Translations under genes and position numbers: made by a program | In this document: positions 15,915 through 25,272 of the stretch, piece after piece | Layout of the letters: every line of letters begins with the position of its first letter | Position numbering within the stretch: the stretch's first letter is position 1 | The notes under the pieces: generated by a model | What the model was told of the DNA's origin: nothing | What the model saw: the letters and a program-made list of their open reading frames with translations, nothing else | Database searches by the model: none | Assembly (NCBI GenBank): GCA_014879575.1 | Contig: JACSRU010000075.1 | Coordinates: 1-33,062 of the forward strand | DNA: 33,062 bases | Direction of reading: 5' to 3' | From: Chthoniobacterales bacterium | GTDB lineage: Bacteria; Verrucomicrobiota; Verrucomicrobiia; Chthoniobacterales; Terrimicrobiaceae

Positions 15915-16167
15915 GGCAAGCTCCAAGTTCTGGAAGGCCTACAGGGATTTGCCGACCGACGTTCAACTCATTGCCGTCAAGCAACACCGATTGTGGATTC
16001 GAGACAGCACGCATCCGTCGCTTCAATTCAAGAAGATTCATTCCTACTGGTCCTGTCGAGTTACAGATTCCTATCGCGCGTTAGCCATCATGGACGGTGA
16101 CACCGCAATCTGGTTTTGGATCGGGCCACATGCGGAGTACGATCAGATTCTCAGACGCAAAAGATGA
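15904..16167 (+). CDS. Putative RelE/ParE-superfamily toxin
   Basis: The 87-aa basic protein starts at ATG 15904 inside the antitoxin's 3' end. FWKAYRDLPTDVQLIAVKQH, the FKKIHSYWSCRVTDSYRALA strand pair and WFWIGPHAEYDQIL follow the RelE/ParE fold pattern (helical hairpin, then a beta-sheet with YRAL and WIGPHAEYD). The H-A-E-Y-D segment near the C-terminus is frequent in uncharacterised RelE-like toxins. Whether it is an mRNA interferase or a gyrase inhibitor cannot be decided. The frame extends upstream but overlaps the whole antitoxin. It ends 98 nt from the convergent FAD oxidoreductase gene. Confidence 0.65.
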   Translation: MRSRASSKFWKAYRDLPTDVQLIAVKQHRLWIRDSTHPSLQFKKIHSYWSCRVTDSYRALAIMDGDTAIWFWIGPHAEYDQILRRKR

Positions 16168-16265
16168 AGCGCAACCGAGTCCCCGTGACTGAACATTAGG
16201 CGGTGTCAATAAATCAAGGTGGCAAGATGTCGCAGGAGTTTTGACGGCTGACAAGGCGCGACGAA

Positions 16266-18113
16266 TCAAGCCATCCTGGCCGAGATGATCCTTGCATGGT
16301 CGCAACCCCAGGTTTCGTGGATGGTGATGCGGAGGGCGCGGGTGCGGAGAGGCTCGGGAAAGTCGCGCGCCCACCGACGTTGCCACCAAAGAGATTCCTG
16401 CCAGACGGCATGCCATTCTCCGGCTTCATCCTGTTGGGCCAGGGAAAAAGCCCGCACCATTTCCGGTTGGCCCGTTCCCCAGGTCATTTGGGAAGCGATG
16501 GCTTCGCAGTGGCTCATCGTCAAGCGCCGGTGCAGGCCGGAGTCGAAGACAAATTCGATGCGGTTGATTGTTTGTGGCGTCGTCCATGTGAACTCCAACC
16601 AGGCCGGCAGACACGGCTCACTCATCCAGCGATGGGTCCCCGGGGAAACACGGTGGGCGCGCACGCCCCGGGGATGGGCGACGCAGCGGTTCTGACCCGA
16701 GAGCACGTGGGCGGCGGGACCGTCCGGGCGTTCGCTGGACGCGCGGACCGCGGCGTGGGCGGCAAGGTTGTCCGATTGCAAATCGACAGCCCCGATCACA
16801 AAGGCGTCTTGCCGGGCCAGGCCGGCCCGGAGTTCTCCCACCCACGTCGTGTTTCCGGGTATTTCCGCCGGCGGGACGCTTTTCCGCACAGCCAGCGCGG
16901 CGGCCAGCCCCACGCCCTCCCCGGTAACCGCGCACGTCGCCATCACGCGCGTCGAGGAAAACGCGACATGCGAGGCCGACATATTCCGTCCGGCAAACAT
17001 GAGATTGGAAATGTTGCGAGAGAGGCAACTGCGCAGCGGAATATCGTAGAGATAGGGCATCTCTCGATGCCGCACCGGCTTGATTCCTTTGGCATCGAAG
17101 CCTTCCGGAGGTTGCAACTCCATCGACCAACCCCCGTAGGAAATCGCGTCCGGAAATTCCCGCGACTCCATCAAATCCTGTTCCGTCAAAACATACTGCC
17201 CGACAAAGCGGCGGCTTTCGCGCTTTCCGGGAACGGCACCGAACCATTCCAGTGCCCAGTGATCCGCTCCGTGATCGCCGCCATTTTTGATAAAATCCCA
17301 AATCCCGAGGAGGATTGCGAGCAGTTCATGCCGGATCGTTTCATTGTCGCGGATCGTGTCAAGATGCCCGCCCCATGACAGCCACCAGAACCCATATTCC
17401 CAGCCCGGACTGTCCGCGGGCCCCACGCATTCGCGATCGAAAAAATCTGCGGCGGTGAACTTTCTCGCCCAGGGCGGCGGGAGGAAGCGCATCGGCACGT
17501 TGTGTTTTTTCGCCATGAACAACAGCGAAGAACCGAGCGTTTTACCATCAGCCGTCTCGACTGCGGAAGGTTCGCCAAAATGGGATTGCTCTTCACGGCC
17601 ACGGACATACTCCGCACCAGCGGCCACACCGAGTCCGCCGTCGCCCGTGCAATCGACAAACACTTTCGCCGCAATCTCGAATTGATCCTCCGTACTCGTC
17701 CGGAGTGCGGTGACTTTGGAAATGCGCGCATTTTCCACATCTGCGGACAGGATTCGCGTATTCAGCAGCAATGTCAACGAAGGCTCCGCGAGGCACTTTT
17801 CATACAAGATCAGATCGAACATCGACGGCGAGCGCTGCGGATTACGAAACGCATTTTCCAGACGAATCTCCTCAATGATCCCGCTCTCGCGCGCCTCCAG
17901 TTCCAGTGAAACACCGGGACGATTCCAGTTCGCGCCGATGATATGCATCCGGATCTCGCTGGAGGCATTTCCACCCAGCACGGGACGATCCTGACACAAC
18001 ACCACTTTCGCACCGGCACGCGCTGCGGAAAGTGCGCAGCACACGCCGGACAACCCCCCACCCGCAACAAGAATGTCGCACGTGATCTTGTGCGTTTGAA
18101 ATCTATCGAGCAT
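16266..18113 (-). CDS. FAD-dependent oxidoreductase with discoidin-like C-terminal domain
   Basis: This 615-aa protein has an N-terminal FAD-binding Rossmann motif, CDILVAGGGLSG (residues 12-23), then VLGGNASSE (45-53), typical of the FAD_oxidored group often linked to polysaccharide-degradation loci. FVDCTGDGGLGVAAGAE and NLMFAGRNMSASHVAFSS complete the FAD site. Residues about 470-615 resemble an F5/8-type beta-sandwich (HRWMSEPCLPAWLEFTW, INRIEFVFDSG), ending TRALRITIHETWGCD. No signal peptide is evident. ATG 18113 was chosen because it puts the Rossmann strand at the N-terminus; it overlaps the previous stop by 11 nt. Last gene of the saccharide operon. Reaction and substrate are unknown; oxidation of a sugar or glycoside is an inference. 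Confidence 0.85.
   Translation of the reverse strand: MLDRFQTHKITCDILVAGGGLSGVCCALSAARAGAKVVLCQDRPVLGGNASSEIRMHIIGANWNRPGVSLELEARESGIIEEIRLENAFRNPQRSPSMFDLILYEKCLAEPSLTLLLNTRILSADVENARISKVTALRTSTEDQFEIAAKVFVDCTGDGGLGVAAGAEYVRGREEQSHFGEPSAVETADGKTLGSSLLFMAKKHNVPMRFLPPPWARKFTAADFFDRECVGPADSPGWEYGFWWLSWGGHLDTIRDNETIRHELLAILLGIWDFIKNGGDHGADHWALEWFGAVPGKRESRRFVGQYVLTEQDLMESREFPDAISYGGWSMELQPPEGFDAKGIKPVRHREMPYLYDIPLRSCLSRNISNLMFAGRNMSASHVAFSSTRVMATCAVTGEGVGLAAALAVRKSVPPAEIPGNTTWVGELRAGLARQDAFVIGAVDLQSDNLAAHAAVRASSERPDGPAAHVLSGQNRCVAHPRGVRAHRVSPGTHRWMSEPCLPAWLEFTWTTPQTINRIEFVFDSGLHRRLTMSHCEAIASQMTWGTGQPEMVRAFSLAQQDEAGEWHAVWQESLWWQRRWARDFPEPLRTRALRITIHETWGCDHARIISARMA
16299..16344. repeat. 46-bp direct repeat, copy 2 (inside the FAD oxidoreductase gene)
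   Basis: Matches 14869-14914 at 44 of 46 positions, 1430 bp apart in the same orientation. This copy is the coding sequence for the oxidoreductase C-terminus. The two copies bracket both toxin-antitoxin modules and the relics. Confidence 0.8.
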
Positions 18114-19143
18114 TCTCAAAACGTTTCTGAACCAGATATTTCCCGCGCAGATCGGAAACTTTGTAGTCAAATTCCAGCCAGTCTTTTTGCACGGGTTGAA
18201 TCTTCTTCAGGCTTTCCGCCGTCCAGTCGTCGGGATTACCAAGCGATTCACCGAGCGTTGTATTTCCCGCAATCAGCGACTTGAGAACGCTGTTATAGAA
18301 ATCCGGATCACCCACTTTTTCGTCGCTCCAAAAATGCGTTGCGGCTTTCGCCTTCGCCAGAAAATTGAACCATGCATAACGGGCGAGTCGCCGTTCAATA
18401 TTCAGTCGCTGTTCCTCCGTCGGTTTTGCAAAACGCAGCAACCCGAACTGTCCGGTCTCATGCACTTGTCCGCCCCACGTCACGCCGCCAGCCTTGCCGA
18501 ACGGCATCCAGCGAATGATCGAAAATCGCCAGTCGCCGCCTTTCAACGGAAGATTTTCGTAAATGGCTTCCCATGGAATGAAAATGGAAACGCCAAACCC
18601 CGTTTTGAGTGATCTTGTTTCCACTCGCGCGTATTCCCTGAGCGAGCGATAGTTTTGATGCGGACTTCCCCAGTCATAGAAGTCCGTCTTTCCGGAAAAT
18701 GTGTTGATGAATAATTGATAATACGCTTCGCCGGAAAGTGCCGGTGTGAAGAACACTTCAAAGGATTCATGTCGTCCCGGTGAAGTCGGATCCACTGTGG
18801 AATCCAGCAATTCGCGAATCAGCGGCTCCGCCGCCTCGATGAAAATCCCCACTCCACGCGAATCATACGCCATACGAAAGGCGGTTTCGCGTTCAGGCGC
18901 ACCTTCCTCTTTCGCGACACCGCGATCCGCCGTGGCATCCAGAATCAAGTGTTCGGCCGCTTTTTTATCATAAGGGCCAAACCGTGTTTCCCGCCTGTCC
19001 TTGAGCAGACCGGATTGCTGCCAGGCGATTACGCCATCGGGCAGTTCTTCCACGTAAGGAACTTCGTACGTGTTTTGAGCTTCTGCTCCGGCAATTGCCA
19101 CGGAAAGAAGTCCGACGGCTGTTACAAAAATGGAACGCTTCAT
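18103..19143 (-). CDS. Exported protein with a CBM9-like carbohydrate-binding domain
   Basis: The 346-aa product begins with a signal peptide, MKRSIFVTAVGLLSVAIAGAEAQ, cut after about residue 22. The middle (about 90-240) has the CBM9/DOMON-like pattern: DSRGVGIFIEAAE, RHESFEVFFTP, YYQLFINTFSGKTDFYDWG and GFGVSIFIPWEAIY, then WRFSIIRWMP. These domains bind sugars or haem in secreted enzymes. The C-terminal 100 residues are helical and unassigned. ATG 19143 overlaps the upstream stop by 4 nt and starts the signal peptide; the longer frame upstream has no such feature. The stop overlaps the oxidoreductase start by 11 nt. Confidence 0.78.
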   Translation of the reverse strand: MKRSIFVTAVGLLSVAIAGAEAQNTYEVPYVEELPDGVIAWQQSGLLKDRRETRFGPYDKKAAEHLILDATADRGVAKEEGAPERETAFRMAYDSRGVGIFIEAAEPLIRELLDSTVDPTSPGRHESFEVFFTPALSGEAYYQLFINTFSGKTDFYDWGSPHQNYRSLREYARVETRSLKTGFGVSIFIPWEAIYENLPLKGGDWRFSIIRWMPFGKAGGVTWGGQVHETGQFGLLRFAKPTEEQRLNIERRLARYAWFNFLAKAKAATHFWSDEKVGDPDFYNSVLKSLIAGNTTLGESLGNPDDWTAESLKKIQPVQKDWLEFDYKVSDLRGKYLVQKRFENAR

Positions 19144-20921
19144 GAATTTGCTTTTTGAATTTTGAGGATGTATTCGATGATTTCCTGACGGGTCGCCGCG
19201 AGGTCGGCGGTTTTTGCGTCCAGTAATTCCAGCCACATGAGTGCTTTTTTTGCTTCACGCCGTGCTGTGGCATTGCCGCTTTCGATGGCTTTTTGTGCTT
19301 CCTGTTTAAGCAGCGTGGCGTAGCGAACATCATCGATGCCTTCGCGGAAACCCTCCCATGCGATCGTATCGATCATGCCCTCCGCCGTGGGATACACCAT
19401 GCAGAAGCTGCGAAATTCCTTGCGCAGAAAATCATTCCAGACGTTTTGTTTGTTGCGTGCGGCATTGCTCGTATGCAACTGGTCGAAATATTTGTAATTA
19501 AACGAACCGTCGTAGTTTTCCTTGTAACGCGCCAGTCCCTCCCAACGCCTGAAAACATCGGGGTTTTCCGGCCCTGTGTGCGGCCCGGCATAGCTGGCAA
19601 TTTTTGAATCGATCGCGTGCCATCGCGCCGCTTTTTCCCGATCCGGCCAGCCGCCGTGATTGGCGAGATCAATGGCATACCCCGCAAGATCGAAATGCCG
19701 TCCCTCGTGCGTGGTCATCCAGACTTTCATGTCCTGCTCCTGCGTGTGTTCGGCCAGTTCACGGAAAACTTTTACACGCGCTTCACCGGCTTCATCCCAT
19801 GTGGAGAGATAGATGTCATCGTGTCCGACCTCCCCTTTCACCGTTTTGATGTAGTCGTCGATGCGTTCACGAAAACGTTCCGCCCTGTCTTCGCGTTTGT
19901 CATCTCCCGGCGAGGGAAAGACCCAGCCTGCCGCCAGCAACGGTTTCATCGGCGCTCCCGCCTCCTTCATCAACCGCAATTCCGTTCGCACATCCTCACG
20001 CGCCTGATCCCGATCCGGACGATTGTTGATGTCCATGACAGCCTTGATGTTTCGAACATTATGATCCAGCAAGTTGCGGTAGATTCGTTTTTGCAGGGCT
20101 TGCGTTTTCTCCGGTTCGAGATTGCGTCGCCTCCCGGCATCGAGAACATCCGTCGCATAAATGGTGACCAGATACTCGTTCTCCAGATTGTAATACGTCA
20201 TTGGTGTCGGAAGTTTGAACGGCAGCACCTTCACCTGAAGCTTCAGATTCCCCGCCGGTTTTCCATTTTCCGCAAACTCCAGATATCCGCTGTAAATCTC
20301 GGCTTTTGCATCGTCGGGGACTTTCACCGTCACCAAAAATTGGCGATTCTCCCCCTGAGGAATAGCGACCGGCAAGAGCTTCGGCGCATCAGCCACGGGT
20401 TCGGTGAGATAATTGAAATAGCCGTCCGGTGCTTTTTCTGCGGGATAGCTTATCCATTGATACGCGTCCCCCACGCGAAGGGAGTTTTCCTGTTTCTCGC
20501 GATCCACTTTCACCAGCGAATCATCGTGCAGAAGGAGTTCCGGCACGAGTTCGCGACGGGTCGGATCGCCGAAGTAGCTATGCCACGCCGTCCCCGCCTG
20601 ATACCACGCCTTGACCACGCGCACGTTGATCGCATCGGCGGGAATCGTCGCGCCGCTTTCCCCTTTCAACGCGGAGGTCTTGATCTCAAATTTTTCAATG
20701 TCCGCCTTCGCCTCGACAAGAAACGAAGCAGGCTCGAACTCGCCGGGTGTTGCAATGATTCGCAGAACGCCTGCGCGTTGCGCTTCCGGCGAGATCCTGT
20801 CTGGCAGATGCCTGATCGAGCTTATGGCCGGAATTTCATAAACTACAATACTACCGTATAGCATCGCAGGGAGTCCCGCTCCGATCAGGGCTGTGGAAAA
20901 AAACAGGGATTTTATTCTCAT
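19140..20921 (-). CDS. Exported GH123/DUF4091-like glycosidase
   Basis: This 593-aa protein has an N-terminal signal peptide (MRIKSLFFSTALIGAGLPAM). A beta-sandwich region follows with TPGEFEPASFLVEA, common in proteins ending with DUF4091. A central TIM-barrel-like part contains DDIYLSTWDEAGE, whose Asp-Glu pair resembles the acidic pair used for substrate-assisted hydrolysis of N-acetylhexosamines in GH123. The C-terminus has the DUF4091 pattern MIDTIAWEGFREGIDDVRY. ATG 20921 was chosen for the signal peptide; it starts 2 nt after the preceding stop. The activity on N-acetylgalactosaminides is inferred from fold resemblance, not demonstrated. Stop overlaps the CBM9-like gene by 4 nt. Confidence 0.75.
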   Translation of the reverse strand: MRIKSLFFSTALIGAGLPAMLYGSIVVYEIPAISSIRHLPDRISPEAQRAGVLRIIATPGEFEPASFLVEAKADIEKFEIKTSALKGESGATIPADAINVRVVKAWYQAGTAWHSYFGDPTRRELVPELLLHDDSLVKVDREKQENSLRVGDAYQWISYPAEKAPDGYFNYLTEPVADAPKLLPVAIPQGENRQFLVTVKVPDDAKAEIYSGYLEFAENGKPAGNLKLQVKVLPFKLPTPMTYYNLENEYLVTIYATDVLDAGRRRNLEPEKTQALQKRIYRNLLDHNVRNIKAVMDINNRPDRDQAREDVRTELRLMKEAGAPMKPLLAAGWVFPSPGDDKREDRAERFRERIDDYIKTVKGEVGHDDIYLSTWDEAGEARVKVFRELAEHTQEQDMKVWMTTHEGRHFDLAGYAIDLANHGGWPDREKAARWHAIDSKIASYAGPHTGPENPDVFRRWEGLARYKENYDGSFNYKYFDQLHTSNAARNKQNVWNDFLRKEFRSFCMVYPTAEGMIDTIAWEGFREGIDDVRYATLLKQEAQKAIESGNATARREAKKALMWLELLDAKTADLAATRQEIIEYILKIQKANS

Positions 20922-20923
20922 AT

Positions 20924-23900
20924 TTAGAACAGAACGATCTTCTTGATGCGCACTTTGAGATTTTCCACGGGCTGCATGTCGGTGCCGACGAGCGCTTTTC
21001 TTGGAAACGTCAGAATGAGCCCCTGCACGCTGTTGTTGATTTCGCGTATCCAGTCGTAATACGGGTAGCGCACGAAATTCCATCCCTCGAAGTTCATCGT
21101 CTGCTCTCCGGGCCAGCGTATGTGCAGGTTGCCATTGGTCGCCCACGGGCCCCATGACTGTGTTTTCCAGAGATCGACATCACCCCAGCTTCCGTTGCCC
21201 TTGATCCAGATTCCGGCATTTTTCGCCTTGGTCGTGACGGGCGACTTCAGCTTGAGCGCCACATATTCATGCTCCATGTCCCAGCGAAGTTCTTTTTCCG
21301 GGATCAGCTCGATCTCGAGGCAGGCTCCCATCTCCGGGTCTTCCACTTCCCGGATTTCAAATTTTCCCTGTCGTTTTTGAGGAATGTTTTCCGGGCGGAG
21401 TCTGCTTTGTTCCTCGATTGTCGGAAAATCAATGATCTCGACCTTCGCGAGGGAATCCAGCGGGATTTCCTGCAAGGATTCTTTTGGGGGAAGATCATCG
21501 GGGAAGCGCGTGCTTCCAAGCTCCACGGATTTCAGTTGTTCTTTGGAAACAAAATACCGCACGCCCGTTGACGCGACCGCCTTCACACTTTCTCCGGTTT
21601 TTGTTATTTCCCGCCCGTAGAGATCGATGATCCTGCGCTTCGAGTCCCCGTCAAATGTCAGCGTGACATCGCGCTCGCCGCGAGGCGTCCACACCGCATA
21701 GATCCACTCGTCCCCACGTTGAAATTCTTGGACATAAAGCACGGTGGAACCGGACGGGACAAAGCGGACGAACTTCGCGCTGTCCAGCACCTGTGTGAGA
21801 GTCGCAATCGCGGCGTAGGAAGGTTTGGGAGCCATGATGGGATACCGTCCCGTCAATCCGCCACCGCCCCAGATGGAGTAATAATAGGCGCTGCTGGCAT
21901 CATTGATTCCCGCAATGCTGATGGTATCGAACCCGTAGGCGAGCGCGATCAATCCGTCGCGTGCCTTCCATTCCGCCTGCTTTTGCGGCCCCAGCCGCTC
22001 CGTCATTCGGCCAATCCATTCCGTGCAGGCGGTGAGCGGAACGTCTCCGTAACCCATCTTGCGAGCCAGTTCCCGCAGAAACCATGCGGAATGGAAGGCG
22101 CCGATCAGGACCCGCTCCGGCGCAAAAGTTTGCCCGAGGTCTTCGGTGGCGACGGTGTCCATGTATTTCCGGGGAAATTTCTGCCGGAAAAGTTCTCCCA
22201 TGATCCCGAGGCTGTCGCCGTCGTTTCCCCATTGCATTTTGAGCTGGGGAAACTTCTCCCGCACCATTTTGGACATCGCCGTGAGATATTCGATGCGCTT
22301 GGGCCAATTCTTTTCCCAGGCTTCGCGCGATTTATCATCAGTCGCTGCGATCTGCGTTTCACTGCCGCCCTGCGCACGCAACAAGGCTTCCGGAGAAGTC
22401 GCGTCACCGCCGTTGCTCGCATAATTCACTGCCGGTGCGCCCCAGAGCTCGGATGGAGGATAGGGTGCCCCCGTCGAGCCACTCTCGTGGAAAACCAACA
22501 TCCGGTCGATGGACGGCCACAGATCCAGATGCTTTTGGATAAACTCCTCATGCATGGCCACAGCCTCTTTCAGAGTCAACTTTCCGTCCCGAAAGTCCCG
22601 CAACGCGCGTCCGCCGCCCACATAGGCAAACCCAATGGTGGAATTGGTAAACCCGTATTTCTGCGTCAGACTTTCCGGCATCTCTTCCGTCAGTTCCACA
22701 CGCCGGATTCCCAGCTTCTGCAACAGCGGGCCCACTTCCTCCAGCTTGGCATCGCTGCCTTGATTTTTCTGAAACCACCATCCATAGAAAGGCGATTCGT
22801 AACCCGCCTTTCGCGTGTCTGGAGGCAGCATCACAAACGAACTGCGATAATCAATCCGTTCGACGCTGTCGGAAAGACGCACCCGCAGCGCATACCAGCC
22901 ATTTCCCTGCTTCACCGGAATCCGCACGATTTGTTCCTCGCCCGCTTTCAAGGTCACGGTCGATTTTCCGCTTTCCACAATTTTCTCCGAAATATCGGCC
23001 ACGTCCCATTCCACTTGATACGTGCCTGCTTCGTGCGCCTTCACCCGTGCCAGAAATTCCGGATTCTCCGCGGCATAGAATGCCTGCACACCGGTATTGC
23101 TGAGCACTTCCATTTCCACCGGACTTTTTTCCAGTGCGATCCCAAACACATGTACGCCGCTGGTCTGCGGTTCGGGCCAGGCGGTGTAAATATCGTAGTC
23201 CTTCATCTCCGGATCAGTGGGCTTCCATGCCCGCTTGACCAATTTGGAAGGAGGCGGAAACACCTGCGACTCTTCCACGTTTTCCATGGGATCGAGCAAC
23301 TCCACATCGAGATACTCATGCGTCCCCATTCCCGTGGCCCGTTTCGTGTCGTTGTGCAGAACATCCTGAATCATTCCATTGCGCACGGGCACTCGGACCA
23401 GCCACAACGCCGCCTCTCGCGACTTGTCACCGTAACGCACGCTTCCCACTTTTTTAGCGGATTTTTCGGAGACCTCCACCAGCGTATCCGCGACCGCATT
23501 CCCACGGCTATTCCCATAGCGAGTCAGACGAAATGTGAATTCATTCAGTCCGTTCTCTTCCACCGCGCAAAGCACCCAGGCATGGGAATACGTCGCCTGC
23601 GGAACGGTAAACATGCGCTGCTCGGGCATATTATTGAGCGCGTTTCGCCTCCAGAAAAAGTTCTGCAAATCATCCGTGGCCCATTTGTTGAAGGACCCCA
23701 ACCCTCCCACGGCGATGCCTTTTATCGGCTTGTCGCCCCATTTCCGGAACGCCTCCGGCATCGGCGTCTTTCCGTCGAACTTCAACTGCGCATTGGCAAA
23801 TTTTCCCTCCCGCGCCTGCCACTCCACTGGCAAAGTGCGGTATTTTTCATCTACCGTTTGCGTGAGTTCAAGCGAATGCACCGTCGAGCCTGGAGCCAGA

Positions 23901-24475
23901 TACACCTTGTAGCTCACCGGCACTCCGCCCTCCTGCAAACGGATAAACTGTTTATCAATCCAGACTTCGACCTTCCCGCCATCCACCGGGCGCAATTCCA
24001 CCGTGAAAGGATGCTCCGAAGCCGGAGGCAGTTTCTTCCATGCTTCCACACGATTCGGCCATTCATTCCGGTGATAAAAATTCGGATTCGGACGCACATA
24101 ATAGCTGTTCCACCCACCCAGACCGCCTATCGACAAATAGGCATCTTCGTAAACATTCTCCCCGATCTTGTGATCCAATGCTCGTATGTGAAGAGACGAA
24201 CTTTTCCCTTCGGCATCCTGCAACTCAATCGTAAGCGGATGTTTTCCTTTTCCTGTTCTTCCCTTCAAGACAAACACAGGCATTTCGTCTGGGATACTTC
24301 CCTCAAGGCGGGCTGTGCTCCGTTCCGTCTCCGAAGCTGCCGCCACAAGCCCCGCTTCCGTTTGCGTCACCTTTCCCGTGACAACGCAGTCTGGCGGAAG
24401 GAAGGGCAGTTCGGCGTGAAGAACTTTCGAAAATAGCGCGCAAGCAAGAAGAGAAATTCGCAGGCTTTTGTTCAT
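20924..24475 (-). CDS. Large exported glycosidase-like protein of unknown family
   Basis: The 1183-aa product has a signal peptide (MNKSLRISLLACALFSKVLHAE). The N-terminal roughly 550 residues are beta-rich and include a GIAVGGLGSFNKWATDDLQ segment. About 560-900 looks like a (beta/alpha)8 barrel: FYGWWFQKNQGSD, MLVFHESGSTGAPYPPSELW, MQWGNDGDS, VATEDLGQ and CTEWIGRM supply several acidic residues at strand ends. The last 170 residues (from about 1010) look like a lectin-type beta-sandwich (NAGIWIKGNGSWGDVDLW). I do not recognise a numbered glycoside hydrolase family. Start overlaps the esterase stop by 4 nt. A role as a main secreted hydrolase of the locus is inferred from context. Confidence 0.7.
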   Translation of the reverse strand: MNKSLRISLLACALFSKVLHAELPFLPPDCVVTGKVTQTEAGLVAAASETERSTARLEGSIPDEMPVFVLKGRTGKGKHPLTIELQDAEGKSSSLHIRALDHKIGENVYEDAYLSIGGLGGWNSYYVRPNPNFYHRNEWPNRVEAWKKLPPASEHPFTVELRPVDGGKVEVWIDKQFIRLQEGGVPVSYKVYLAPGSTVHSLELTQTVDEKYRTLPVEWQAREGKFANAQLKFDGKTPMPEAFRKWGDKPIKGIAVGGLGSFNKWATDDLQNFFWRRNALNNMPEQRMFTVPQATYSHAWVLCAVEENGLNEFTFRLTRYGNSRGNAVADTLVEVSEKSAKKVGSVRYGDKSREAALWLVRVPVRNGMIQDVLHNDTKRATGMGTHEYLDVELLDPMENVEESQVFPPPSKLVKRAWKPTDPEMKDYDIYTAWPEPQTSGVHVFGIALEKSPVEMEVLSNTGVQAFYAAENPEFLARVKAHEAGTYQVEWDVADISEKIVESGKSTVTLKAGEEQIVRIPVKQGNGWYALRVRLSDSVERIDYRSSFVMLPPDTRKAGYESPFYGWWFQKNQGSDAKLEEVGPLLQKLGIRRVELTEEMPESLTQKYGFTNSTIGFAYVGGGRALRDFRDGKLTLKEAVAMHEEFIQKHLDLWPSIDRMLVFHESGSTGAPYPPSELWGAPAVNYASNGGDATSPEALLRAQGGSETQIAATDDKSREAWEKNWPKRIEYLTAMSKMVREKFPQLKMQWGNDGDSLGIMGELFRQKFPRKYMDTVATEDLGQTFAPERVLIGAFHSAWFLRELARKMGYGDVPLTACTEWIGRMTERLGPQKQAEWKARDGLIALAYGFDTISIAGINDASSAYYYSIWGGGGLTGRYPIMAPKPSYAAIATLTQVLDSAKFVRFVPSGSTVLYVQEFQRGDEWIYAVWTPRGERDVTLTFDGDSKRRIIDLYGREITKTGESVKAVASTGVRYFVSKEQLKSVELGSTRFPDDLPPKESLQEIPLDSLAKVEIIDFPTIEEQSRLRPENIPQKRQGKFEIREVEDPEMGACLEIELIPEKELRWDMEHEYVALKLKSPVTTKAKNAGIWIKGNGSWGDVDLWKTQSWGPWATNGNLHIRWPGEQTMNFEGWNFVRYPYYDWIREINNSVQGLILTFPRKALVGTDMQPVENLKVRIKKIVLF

Positions 24476-25251
24476 GATTTATGTTGGGAGAAAAGCCAAT
24501 CCAGCACGGCTCTGTTGGTATAGGTTTGCGTCCATGAAACATGCGCAACGCCGGGGTATTCCGTGTAAACAGGACGTCCGCCCGCTTGTCTGACCGCCCG
24601 AATCATATCGCGGGAACGTTCGGGTTTGATGACCTTGTCCACCGCTCCGTGAAACGCCCAGATGGGAAGATCCTTCAACGTCGCGGCCTGCGCGAGATCG
24701 CCTCCGCCACAGACGGGAAGAGCGGCCGCGAACAGATCAGGCGCGCGCTGGATGATGTCCCATGTGCCGAATCCCCCCATGGAGATCCCCGTCACATACA
24801 CACGATTCGGATCGACAGGGAACTCGTGTATGGTTTGATTCAGCAGTTTCATCAAAGCCCGCATGGGAACTGAGGGTTCCTCAGGCATCGTGTGGGCATC
24901 GTCCCCCCAATGCACTTCCACCCAGCGCCGGTCGGCGGGACACTGCGGTATCAGAAGAATGGCGCGCTGGTTGGTGTTTTTCAGATACTCCAGGAGCGCA
25001 GGAATGCCGTGAACCAACTGTCGGGCATTGTCTTCGCCCCGTTCCCCTGCGCCATGCAGGAAAAGCACCAGCGGAACTTTCTCCGATTTCGACAAGTTCG
25101 GCGGCAGGAAAATGCGGTAGTTCAGCGTGAAAGGCCCATCGGAATACGCTCGCGCCTGTGTTTCTTCTTCCGGAGTGCCTGCGTGCAAGGACGCAGCACA
25201 CCCCGTCAGAAGAACACAGAAGAGCAAGACACTCTTCCTTTTGACAGTCAT
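24472..25251 (-). CDS. Lipoprotein alpha/beta-hydrolase (esterase-like)
   Basis: The 259-aa protein opens MTVKRKSVLLFCVLLTGC, a lipoprotein signal with lipidated Cys18, so it should be membrane-anchored. The alpha/beta-hydrolase fold shows LVLFLHGAGERG (oxyanion region), nucleophile Ser157 in GISMGG, Asp205 in HGAVDKVI and His237 in GVAHVSW, a complete catalytic triad. It resembles the feruloyl-esterase/prolyl-oligopeptidase type of small esterases found in polysaccharide loci, which remove acyl decorations. The substrate is not known. Stop overlaps the following gene by 4 nt; it starts 21 nt after the PEP-CTERM gene. Confidence 0.88.
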   Translation of the reverse strand: MTVKRKSVLLFCVLLTGCAASLHAGTPEEETQARAYSDGPFTLNYRIFLPPNLSKSEKVPLVLFLHGAGERGEDNARQLVHGIPALLEYLKNTNQRAILLIPQCPADRRWVEVHWGDDAHTMPEEPSVPMRALMKLLNQTIHEFPVDPNRVYVTGISMGGFGTWDIIQRAPDLFAAALPVCGGGDLAQAATLKDLPIWAFHGAVDKVIKPERSRDMIRAVRQAGGRPVYTEYPGVAHVSWTQTYTNRAVLDWLFSQHKS

Positions 25252-25272
25252 AGAATCGAAGAGATTCGGCTT

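Noticed and set aside
21719-24436. A 905-codon open frame on the plus strand
   Set aside because: Antisense to the 1183-aa exported protein, which has a signal peptide and operon overlaps. The plus-strand translation is rich in His, Arg and Phe with no recognisable domain.
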